Assembly: GCA_049294415.1 (NCBI GenBank) | Contig: JBAQCS010000040.1 | Coordinates: 1 to 12,293 of the forward strand | DNA: 12,293 bases | Reading direction: 5' to 3' | Origin: JAEZRQ01 sp049294415 | GTDB lineage: Bacteria; Patescibacteriota; Patescibacteriia; Patescibacteriales; UBA12465 | Part shown: in pieces, positions 1 through 5,853 of the stretch | Layout of the letters: every line of letters begins with the position of its first letter | Numbering within the stretch: the stretch's first letter is position 1 | Translations under genes and position numbers: made by a program | The notes under the pieces: generated by a model | Told to the model about the DNA's origin: nothing | Seen by the model: only the letters and a program-made list of their open reading frames with translations | Database searches by the model: none

Positions 1-924
1 TTCATCAGTATTTACATATTTAACATCCATAGCCCAAGCACCTGGCACAATATTACCAGCTTCAATTTTTAAACCGCGACTGAAGTCATCTCTTTGAAGC
101 TTCATAATACTTTTACCATTAACTACATAAACATAGTTAGGGTTACCAGCCGGTTCAACACTGTAGCCTTTAGTAGCACTATTACCGTAGTTTTCAATTA
201 AAGTACCATTAAAGCTAAATAGTTTTAAATAATAATCATCAAAAACATAAATTTCTTTAGTGACTGAATCGAAATAAGTTTTTCTAGGGCCATTATTATC
301 ACGGAAGTTAACAAGGAACTCGCTAACATAAGTTCTAGTCTTAATATCATAAACTCTAACCTTGTCATCCTTATTTAAAGTAATAATATATTGACCAGCG
401 GAATCGAAACGAACAGCTGAAGCAAAGTCATTATCAATTTTATAAGAATCTATAACATCCATAGGATTAGAATTAGTATTCCAAACCTTAACGCTCTTAT
501 CACTAATAGTTACAATTTTATCATTAAAGATATCAACTCTCTTATACCATTCCCAATAAGTGTTCTTTTGTTTTTGAAGTAACACAGGGCGGTTTAAATC
601 AGTGACATCATACTTATATAAAGTATAAGCACTGGTAGCATAAGCGAATAAACGACCGCTTTCTACATTTAATTTTACTGAAGAGAAATTATCAGTTTGA
701 TCAATTGGAGAATTAGGGGCTTTAAATTTCATGGCTCTTTCTAACACTGAACCATTTAATTTAAAAACTTCTAAGCTGCCGGTATCAGTTGAGGCAACCA
801 TTAAGTTACCCTGATAATTTACGGCATCGCCAGAATAATATGATTTATAGCTAGTGCGGCCAAACGAAACGAAGGCAATCATAGCTACTAAACATAGGGC
901 GGACACAACAATAATTTTTTTCAT
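1..924 (-). CDS. Exported beta-propeller-like (WD40-type) protein, 3' end outside window
   Basis: The minus strand is open from the ATG at 924 to the left edge (308 codons, no stop), so the C-terminus is missing. The protein starts MKKIIVVSALCLVAMIAFVS, a signal peptide or membrane anchor of about 20 residues. The rest is beta-rich with repeated WD40-like blade endings: a KSVKVW element, a DKVRVYD element preceded by SAVRFDSAGQYIITL, and later KEIYVF and LKLFSF elements about 40-45 residues apart. WD40-like propellers are usually binding scaffolds; the ligand here is unknown. The start is supported by a consensus promoter whose expected transcript begins about 24 bases upstream. There is no Shine-Dalgarno sequence. 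The gene is divergent from the hydrolase-like gene at 1062. Alternatives are an NHL- or PQQ-type propeller. Confidence is high for a real coding region and moderate for the fold. Confidence 0.8.
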   Translation of the reverse strand, partial: MKKIIVVSALCLVAMIAFVSFGRTSYKSYYSGDAVNYQGNLMVASTDTGSLEVFKLNGSVLERAMKFKAPNSPIDQTDNFSSVKLNVESGRLFAYATSAYTLYKYDVTDLNRPVLLQKQKNTYWEWYKRVDIFNDKIVTISDKSVKVWNTNSNPMDVIDSYKIDNDFASAVRFDSAGQYIITLNKDDKVRVYDIKTRTYVSEFLVNFRDNNGPRKTYFDSVTKEIYVFDDYYLKLFSFNGTLIENYGNSATKGYSVEPAGNPNYVYVVNGKSIMKLQRDDFSRGLKIEAGNIVPGAWAMDVKYVNTDE

Positions 925-954
925 AGTTTTTTTAATATTTTTAGTATTCCTGAA

Positions 955-983
955 ATTATACGTTATTTATCATTTTTTGTCAA
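955..983 (-). promoter_or_regulatory. Consensus sigma70 promoter of the beta-propeller gene
   Basis: Read on the minus strand, TTGACA (983-978) is followed by exactly 17 bases and TATAAT (960-955). Both hexamers match the consensus perfectly. Transcription would start near 948, giving a leader of about 24 bases before the ATG at 924. Confidence 0.85.
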
Positions 984-1004
984 GGGTGTCGGTCTTTTTC
1001 GCTA

Positions 1005-1033
1005 TTGACTAAATTAAAATAATGTTATATAAT
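1005..1033 (+). promoter_or_regulatory. Near-consensus sigma70 promoter of the hydrolase-like gene
   Basis: TTGACT (1005-1010), 17 bases, TATAAT (1028-1033). The -10 box overlaps an in-frame ATG at 1032, so that ATG cannot lie in the transcript. Initiation near 1040 leaves about 22 bases before the ATG at 1062, which decides the start. The -35 box is back to back with the divergent promoter at 955-983, with 21 bases between the two -35 boxes. Confidence 0.85.
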
Positions 1034-1061
1034 GATACGAAACCAAAAAAGTATCTTAACA

Positions 1062-2141
1062 ATGAAAAAAACCGTAATATTGCTCGTTTTTATGAGCTGT
1101 TTTGAGCTATTAACCGCTCAAGTAACAGCTGTATTGCATTACTTGCCAACTTTATCGGCTAGCCAGGTAGCTGCCTATAAAGGATATGACATGATTATTC
1201 CTGATCATGAAGTAATCAATAACTCACCAGACGCTCTAAAACAAATGCGTCGCGATAACCCGGAACTGATCATTCTAGCTTACGCAAATAAGATAGAATG
1301 GCATAGCCCAATGTATAACGATAAACCTTGGAGCCTAAAAATGGTAGCCGAACTAAAAAAGTACCCCAAATGGTTCTTAAAAGGAACCGATGGAAAACAA
1401 TTGGAGTTCTGGCCAGGCACAGTTCTAATGAACTGTCGTCTAGATGGTCCAAGGTATAACATTCATGGTAAAAGCTATTCTTATATAGAATTCTTTACCG
1501 AACGTTATATAGCAGACGTTATAGGCGCCTACAAGAAAGCTGGCGTTAGGTTGGATGGAATCTTAGATGATGAACTTTTAAAGTCCATTAGTTTCATCGG
1601 TAGCTACGGCGGTAATCATAATGGCGTTGATAGCGACGAAGATGGCTTAGATGATGATCCTGCCGAATTAAATAGGCAGTGGCGTTTAGGTAATGCTTAC
1701 TTCCTAAAAACCGTACGAGAAACCATGGGCGAAGATTTTATGATTATCGGCAATGGCGGCCACGGCTATTATATGCAGTGGTGCAACGGAAAACAGATGG
1801 AATATTTTCCGGAAATTTATTTGAACGAAAATGACCACCTGACTGAAGCCTGGGCAGAGAATATGAATAATGCCGCCGGCATGCGGTATGCCTTCTTTAA
1901 TGCCAGGGCTAATGCTTATGGCAAAAAAGACAATTGGCAATTCAGCCTTTGTTCAGCCATGATGCTTGATAATGTTATTTTTTCTCATGGGCAGAATATG
2001 CCTTATGATAAAAAATACGAATTGCATCTAGGACAAGCTTTGGGTGCTAGTTACGCTGAAAATGGCACTTACAAAAGACGGTTCCAAAACGGAACAGTCT
2101 ATGTAGATCCAGTTGCTAAAAAAAGCTGGATAGAAAAATAA
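1062..2141 (+). CDS. Secreted putative glycoside hydrolase (GHL15-like TIM barrel)
   Basis: Predicted product is 359 residues from the ATG at 1062; the longer frame from 1032 starts inside the -10 box. Residues 1-19 form a signal peptide (MKKTVILLV...LLTA) with likely cleavage before Gln20, a Bacteroidetes-like pattern. The body resembles putative glycosidases of the GHL15 type: a segment PELIILAYANKIEW, then RLDGILDDELL with candidate acidic active-site residues Asp165, Asp169, Asp170 and Glu171, and near the C-terminus an RRFQNGTVYVDP segment like the R-F-x-N-G-x-V-x-x-(N/D)-P strand of such enzymes. Right after the acidic motif, residues 190-202 (DSDEDGLDDDPAE) resemble a thrombospondin type-3 calcium loop. 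The substrate is unknown; a role in trimming the glycan built by neighbouring genes is inference. The gene ends at a hairpin terminator shared with the convergent ligase gene. A sampled 60-base line (1741-1800) is about 50% GC, above the neighbours. Confidence 0.75.
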   Translation: MKKTVILLVFMSCFELLTAQVTAVLHYLPTLSASQVAAYKGYDMIIPDHEVINNSPDALKQMRRDNPELIILAYANKIEWHSPMYNDKPWSLKMVAELKKYPKWFLKGTDGKQLEFWPGTVLMNCRLDGPRYNIHGKSYSYIEFFTERYIADVIGAYKKAGVRLDGILDDELLKSISFIGSYGGNHNGVDSDEDGLDDDPAELNRQWRLGNAYFLKTVRETMGEDFMIIGNGGHGYYMQWCNGKQMEYFPEIYLNENDHLTEAWAENMNNAAGMRYAFFNARANAYGKKDNWQFSLCSAMMLDNVIFSHGQNMPYDKKYELHLGQALGASYAENGTYKRRFQNGTVYVDPVAKKSWIEK

Positions 2142-2154
2142 ATAATAAAAAGAT

Positions 2155-2184
2155 GGAGTCGCTTTACTTAAGCGGCTCCTTTTT
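2155..2184. terminator. Bidirectional Rho-independent terminator
   Basis: A 10-bp stem (GGAGTCGCTT / AAGCGGCTCC, one G.T pair, loop TACTT) is followed on the plus strand by TTTTTATTT and on the minus strand by ATCTTTTTATTATT. It can end both the hydrolase-like gene and the convergent ligase gene, whose stop codon (2164-2166) is inside the hairpin. Confidence 0.85.
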
Positions 2185-3516
2185 ATTTACTGGCAAAGTT
2201 AAAGCAGCTAAAATACCGCCGGAGAGCGACCAAAAAACCCATTGTAGCACTGCATCCTTTAAAATATTATCAGTTAAACTGGCTCCGGCTAAACTAATAG
2301 CAAAAAGTCCCACAAATAAAGTTAACATTTTCAAACGCGGTCTATTTTCATGCTGAAAGCCTTGCCAGAATTTTTTAAGATAAGCTAGATATAAATATAG
2401 ATAAGCTAATAAAGTAAAGATTCCTGACTCCAACCAAATCTTTAAGTAATCATTATGAGGCTCAGTAGCAATTAAAAAACGAGGAATATTTTTTTGAATA
2501 AACAAAGAAGCGGTACCTGGGCCATAACCAAACCAAGGACTGGCTTTAATAAAGACGATCATGTCACGCCATAAATCTAAGCGCCAAGCTGAAGAATCAG
2601 CCGCACTTACGTTCGATAAACTGGAAACACGTTCTTGAAAAGCTGGAAAGAAAAAATATAAAACAAAACCAGCCGCAATAGAAATAAGTAGTAATTTTCT
2701 AAATTTAAATACTCCCAAACAAAATAAAATAAAAGCTAAAGCTAACCAAGCGGCTCTAGTATAAGTAAAAATTAAAGGCACTAAAAAGAAAACGGCTAAT
2801 ACTCCATAGGGAATTCTTTCTACAGAATCTTTTTTTAAATTCAAGGCCACAAACAAACTTAAAACAATCGCAAACACTAAATAGAAAGCTAACATATTAG
2901 GATGCACGAATGTCCCAAGTAGTCGCCACCTATCACCATCAAAAAAACCGCTGCGATTAATTAATTGCCACCAAGCTACCGAGGCTGGAATGATAGCTGA
3001 AAAAATAACAGCCTTAGATAAATTAGTCAGTGCCTTGGGCGTATTAAAAATTAAATAACCAAAAATAAAAGCAGAACAAAAACTAAGTAATCTAAAAAAT
3101 TCCACGGCACTAGCCTGTTTACTAAAAGAGAAGAGAGATAAAAAAGCTATGAAGCCTAAAAATATTATCCAGATTTTTAGCAGTGGCATTTTCTTTAACT
3201 CAGCTCTTTTCTCCCAAGCAGTTAAAGCAGCTAGAGCAATTAACATCACGCCCAACAAGAATGTAAAGTTAATTGAAATAGAAAAAATATTAAATAGCTC
3301 TTGGGCACCCAAGGCGTCAAAAGCGGTACGCACTATTAATAATAGGAAGAAACCAACCTGGCGATTAAATAGAGAGTAGGCAAATATTCCTAAAGACAAA
3401 ATTAAAAAAATTAATGACCAGAAATTACCTGTCCACAAAAATGATACTATGAGTACCGTTAGGGAATAGATACCTAAAACACCAACCGTTAATTTACTTA
3501 TATTCCTTTCTGTCAT
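2164..3516 (-). CDS. O-antigen ligase/polymerase-family membrane protein (Wzy_C-like)
   Basis: A 450-residue, very hydrophobic protein with about 10-12 predicted membrane helices over its length. Family landmarks are a GTFVHPNMLAFYLV helix start (His205-Pro206-Asn207), a TYTRAAW motif with Arg254, then a long extracytoplasmic loop (about 290-355) containing WFGYGPGTASLF and ending in EPHNDYLKIWLESG with His354 and Asn355. The HN-containing loop and the Arg are typical of O-antigen ligases (WaaL) and of related Wzy polymerases and PglL-type oligosaccharyltransferases, which transfer or polymerise lipid-linked glycans outside the membrane. Sequence alone does not separate these roles. The start at 3516 is supported by a promoter at 3542-3570. 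It is divergent from the glycosyltransferase gene and convergent with the hydrolase-like gene. Sampled base composition is low (about 28% GC over 3061-3120). Confidence 0.88.
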   Translation of the reverse strand: MTERNISKLTVGVLGIYSLTVLIVSFLWTGNFWSLIFLILSLGIFAYSLFNRQVGFFLLLIVRTAFDALGAQELFNIFSISINFTFLLGVMLIALAALTAWEKRAELKKMPLLKIWIIFLGFIAFLSLFSFSKQASAVEFFRLLSFCSAFIFGYLIFNTPKALTNLSKAVIFSAIIPASVAWWQLINRSGFFDGDRWRLLGTFVHPNMLAFYLVFAIVLSLFVALNLKKDSVERIPYGVLAVFFLVPLIFTYTRAAWLALAFILFCLGVFKFRKLLLISIAAGFVLYFFFPAFQERVSSLSNVSAADSSAWRLDLWRDMIVFIKASPWFGYGPGTASLFIQKNIPRFLIATEPHNDYLKIWLESGIFTLLAYLYLYLAYLKKFWQGFQHENRPRLKMLTLFVGLFAISLAGASLTDNILKDAVLQWVFWSLSGGILAALTLPVNKKEPLK

Positions 3517-3538
3517 AAAAAATGATATGCTTTATACA
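3510..3538 (+). promoter_or_regulatory. Possible weak promoter of the GT4 gene at 3572
   Basis: CTGTCA (3510-3515), 17 bases, TATACA (3533-3538); four of six bases match at the -35. A TG at 3528-3529 may help as an extended -10. It overlaps the start of the divergent ligase gene. Other AT-rich placements are possible. Confidence 0.35.
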
Positions 3539-3541
3539 TAA

Positions 3542-3570
3542 ATATTACGTAAAAATAACATTAAAGTCAA
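3542..3570 (-). promoter_or_regulatory. Sigma70-type promoter of the ligase gene
   Basis: On the minus strand TTGACT (3570-3565), 17 bases, TAATAT (3547-3542). Initiation near 3535 gives a leader of about 19 bases. The -35 box ends one base before the ATG of the divergent gene at 3572. Confidence 0.7.
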
Positions 3571-3571
3571 A

Positions 3572-4792
3572 ATGCGCATTATTCAAGTCAATAAATTTCT
3601 CCATCCTCAAGGAGGAGCTGATAAATACTTCTTAACTTTAACCAGTGAATTGGCTACTTTAGGTCATGAGGTTATTCCTTTTGGCATGGCAGACGACCGT
3701 AATATCAAATCACCCTGGAGTAAATATTTTTCACAAAATATTGATTATCATCAAAAAGGTAATTTATTTAAAAAGAGTTCTCGTTTAATTTGGAATAAAG
3801 AAGCAGCCACTCAATTTGCTAAACTATTAGACGAGGCGAAGCCTGATTTAATTCATTGCCACAATATCTACCATCAATTATCACCCTCTATTTTAGTAGA
3901 AGCTAAAAAAAGAAATATTCCAGTAGTCATGACTTTACATGACTATAAATTAATTTGTCCTAATTATTTATTATTTAGTCACGGACAAATTTGTGAACGT
4001 TGTGTAGGACATACCCCCTGGCACTGTTTAAGCCATAATTGTTACAACTCTTATTCACGTAGCGGTTTAGCAGCACTAGAGAGCTGGTTACATAATAAAG
4101 TTTGGCACGTCTATCGTGATAATATAGATTTATTTATTGCTCCTAGTCAGTTTTTGAAAAGTAAAATGATCAGTGGTGATTTTCCTGAAAATAAAATTAC
4201 TGTCCTAGAAAATCCTACGCCAACTCTAGATTTTAGCCAAGAGTCTGGTCAAAAATTATTATATTTCGGACGCTTATTTCCAGAAAAAGGAGTAGATACT
4301 TTAATTGAAGCTTTAAAGGATACCGATGAACAGTTAGACATTGTTGGTACTGGACCAGAAGAGGCACCTTTAAAAGAATTAGTTACCAAGCTACAACTAA
4401 CCGATCAAGTTACTTTTCACGGCGGCAAACAAGGAGCTGAACTCTATAGTTTTATCAAGCAAGCTAAGGCCGTTATAGTGCCATCTAAATGGTATGAAAA
4501 TATGTCTTTAGTTTTATTAGAATCTCTAGCCCAAGGAAAACTAATTATAGCTAGTGACTTAGGCGGCAATCCAGAATTAATTGAAGAAGGGAAAACTGGT
4601 TGGCTTTTTTCAGCCGGAGACATAGCAGCTTTAGCCTCAAAAATTAAAAACTTAAACACTGTTACCCCTGAACAGATAATTACCATTCAAAATAACATCA
4701 AAGAAAAGATAGAGCCTCTCAACTTAAAATATCACCTAAAAAGGCTGGAAGACCTTTATCAAAACCTTATTAATAAGAAAGAAAATCGCTAA
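3572..4792 (+). CDS. GT4-family glycosyltransferase
   Basis: Predicted product is 406 residues with two Rossmann-like halves (GT-B fold), acting at the cytoplasmic membrane face on a sugar-nucleotide donor and a growing lipid-linked glycan. The N-terminal acceptor half begins MRIIQVNKFLHPQGGADKY, with a glycine-rich loop, and contains HCHNIYHQLSPSI and TLHDYKLICPN. The C-terminal donor half carries YFGRLFPEKGVDTL (Arg234 and Lys239, expected to contact the donor phosphates) and the EX7E motif with Glu309 and Glu317, followed by ASDLGGNPELI. A cysteine cluster at Cys129, Cys141, Cys144, Cys152 and Cys157 follows the HDYKL motif, as in one subgroup of GT4 enzymes; metal binding is possible but unproven. 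The sugar is unknown. The start is the only ATG giving the intact N-terminal strand, and there is no ribosome binding site. It ends in a hairpin terminator. Confidence 0.92.
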   Translation: MRIIQVNKFLHPQGGADKYFLTLTSELATLGHEVIPFGMADDRNIKSPWSKYFSQNIDYHQKGNLFKKSSRLIWNKEAATQFAKLLDEAKPDLIHCHNIYHQLSPSILVEAKKRNIPVVMTLHDYKLICPNYLLFSHGQICERCVGHTPWHCLSHNCYNSYSRSGLAALESWLHNKVWHVYRDNIDLFIAPSQFLKSKMISGDFPENKITVLENPTPTLDFSQESGQKLLYFGRLFPEKGVDTLIEALKDTDEQLDIVGTGPEEAPLKELVTKLQLTDQVTFHGGKQGAELYSFIKQAKAVIVPSKWYENMSLVLLESLAQGKLIIASDLGGNPELIEEGKTGWLFSAGDIAALASKIKNLNTVTPEQIITIQNNIKEKIEPLNLKYHLKRLEDLYQNLINKKENR

Positions 4793-4808
4793 TTATAGCG
4801 ATTTTTTT
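4782..4808 (+). terminator. Rho-independent terminator after the GT4 gene
   Basis: A 10-bp stem (AAAATCGCTA / TAGCGATTTT) with a 4-base loop is followed by more T residues (TTT, C, TT). The stop codon TAA (4790-4792) lies at the top of the hairpin, so the end of the coding region is part of the terminator. Confidence 0.75.
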
Positions 4809-4828
4809 CTTAATATAACCACAGACCA

Positions 4829-4857
4829 TTGACAAAAATATAAAAATGAGTTATTAT
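4829..4857 (+). promoter_or_regulatory. Upstream tandem promoter of the Wzz-like gene
   Basis: TTGACA (4829-4834), 17 bases, TATTAT (4852-4857), with TATACT overlapping at 4855-4860. It lies directly after the terminator of the preceding gene and 40 bases upstream of a second, equally spaced promoter. Confidence 0.7.
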
Positions 4858-4868
4858 ACTATCATAGA

Positions 4869-4897
4869 TTGACAAATAACATTAAATGTACTAAAAT
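4869..4897 (+). promoter_or_regulatory. Downstream tandem promoter of the Wzz-like gene
   Basis: TTGACA (4869-4874), 17 bases, TAAAAT (4892-4897). Initiation near 4904 gives a leader of about 16 bases to the ATG at 4920, with no Shine-Dalgarno sequence. Confidence 0.75.
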
Positions 4898-4919
4898 ACA
4901 TAGTTACTAAACTTTACTT

Positions 4920-5765
4920 ATGAATACTAAAGAATTCTTACAACTAGCCAAAAAAAGATATATTACAATTATTGGAATTGTGTTATTTTTTGTAATCATT
5001 GCCTTAGCGGGTACATTATTACAACCATTAAAATATCGCTCCAAAACTCGTCTTTTAATTGCTCAGTCTAACATGACTACAGATGCTTATGCCATTGCTC
5101 GTAGTAATCAATATATTGGTGGTCTTATTTCTGAGGTCGTTTATTCTGGTGCTTTCTTAGATTCTCTAGAATCTTCTGATGCTGTGTTTGATCGTAACTA
5201 CTTTAATGGTACCTATAAGCAAAATATTAAGAAATGGAAAAAAACCGTGTTTGCTAGAAGTGGTGGTGATTCAGGTATTATTGATATCGAAATTTATCAC
5301 CCAGATCCTAGTGAAGCTAAAAAAATCTCTTTAGCTGTTAATGAGTTGATTATTTCTGGTAAGGGTCCATATCAATTTGCTAATAACCAAGTTAAGATTA
5401 CCACTATTGACCAACCGATTATTTCTTCTTTTCCAGTTAAACCAAATATTCCTTTAAACTTATTAGCTAGCATCATCTTTGGATTATCATTCAGTTTATC
5501 TTATATCTACTTTTTTCCTCAAAGCCAAACCGAAAAATTACTAGAGAAGAGAAAGAAGGTAGCAGCTATTATTCAAGAACCAGTTTTAACAACTAATACT
5601 GCGCCGGTGATAAATGAAGAAATTAGACCACAACCAGTTACTCCAGTTAATTTACCTATCTATGCTTATGATGAACCAGTAATAAATGAATCTGTGAGTC
5701 AAAAATGGATTGACGAAGAACCTATCAACTTTCAAGGTAATATAAGTAACGTCCTAGGAGAATAA
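4920..5765 (+). CDS. Wzz-like polysaccharide chain-length/co-polymerase protein
   Basis: Predicted product is 281 residues. Architecture: short cytoplasmic N-terminus (MNTKEFLQLAKKRY), membrane helix about 14-34, extracytoplasmic region about 35-178, then FPVKPNIPLN leading into a second helix about 179-199. This two-helix layout with a proline-rich stretch before helix two is typical of Wzz-type proteins, which set glycan chain length with the polymerase. The extracytoplasmic part is shorter than in many Wzz proteins. The 82-residue tail is cytoplasmic, rich in Pro, Glu and Asn, and has no Walker motifs, so no tyrosine-kinase domain is fused. The last residues and stop codon (LGE, TAA) are encoded inside the inverted-repeat element starting at 5754, so the original C-terminus may have been altered. 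Two tandem promoters precede it, and no intrinsic terminator follows, so readthrough into the next gene is likely. Confidence 0.85.
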   Translation: MNTKEFLQLAKKRYITIIGIVLFFVIIALAGTLLQPLKYRSKTRLLIAQSNMTTDAYAIARSNQYIGGLISEVVYSGAFLDSLESSDAVFDRNYFNGTYKQNIKKWKKTVFARSGGDSGIIDIEIYHPDPSEAKKISLAVNELIISGKGPYQFANNQVKITTIDQPIISSFPVKPNIPLNLLASIIFGLSFSLSYIYFFPQSQTEKLLEKRKKVAAIIQEPVLTTNTAPVINEEIRPQPVTPVNLPIYAYDEPVINESVSQKWIDEEPINFQGNISNVLGE

Positions 5766-5775
5766 TTTATTCTCC

Positions 5776-5820
5776 TTAAGACTTGAGAGCCGAAACGTAA
5801 TTTCGACTTTCGAATCTTAA
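5776..5820 (+). other. Covarying 45-base hairpin of repeat copy A
   Basis: Outer arms of 14 bases (TTAAGACTTGAGAG / CTTTCGAATCTTAA) pair with one C.A mismatch and two G.T pairs. A second C.A mismatch (5790/5806) separates them from a 5-bp inner stem (CGAAA / TTTCG) closed by the loop CGTAA. Copy B has the same size, mismatches and loop but an inner stem CTAAC / GTTAG. All five differences between the copies preserve pairing, so the folded form appears to be selected. It could act as RNA or as a DNA palindrome. Confidence 0.75.
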
Positions 5821-5830
5821 TCTGTATCAT
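5803..5830 (+). promoter_or_regulatory. Possible promoter inside repeat A
   Basis: TCGACT (5803-5808), 16 bases, TATCAT (5825-5830). Copy B has TAGACT, 16 bases, TATTTT at the matching place. Initiation near 5837 would give a 17-base leader to the ATG at 5854, like other genes here. The boxes are far from consensus, so this is tentative. Confidence 0.3.
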
Positions 5831-5853
5831 TAACAATTTAATAAAATAGCATC

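Larger units (their letters stand above)
5754..5844 (+). repeat. Structured inverted-repeat element, left copy (A)
   Basis: This stretch is repeated in reverse complement at 11047-11138. Bases 5754-5791 are identical over 38 positions to the reverse complement of 11101-11138; similarity continues more weakly to a shared TTAACAA(T/A)TTAATAA ending at 5844. It contains a palindrome (5756-5776: AGGAGAATAA, T, TTATTCTCCT) joined directly to a 45-base hairpin (5776-5820). It lies between the Wzz-like gene, whose stop codon it supplies, and the barrel-like gene. Confidence 0.9.

Noticed and set aside
1032..1061. Upstream ATG at 1032 as start of the hydrolase-like gene
   Set aside because: It overlaps the TATAAT -10 box, and the ATG at 1062 begins a well-formed signal peptide.
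2106..2141. Possible frameshift at a run of seven A residues near the end of the hydrolase-like gene
   Set aside because: The terminator begins 14 bases after the stop and no continuing homologous frame is visible, so the short C-terminus is taken as genuine.
2153..2356. Open frame on the plus strand antisense to the ligase gene, and similar frames such as 3149-3379 and 9113-9304
   Set aside because: They lie opposite well-supported genes, lack plausible starts or promoters, and their translations show no protein-like features.
5748..5753. Target-site duplication flanking the inverted repeats
   Set aside because: Left flank AACGTC and right flank CGACTA do not form a direct repeat, so recent transposition is not supported.
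5756..5776. Palindrome as an intrinsic terminator of the Wzz-like gene
   Set aside because: The stem is AT-rich, would have almost no loop, and is not followed by a T-run; a TTAAG sequence follows instead.
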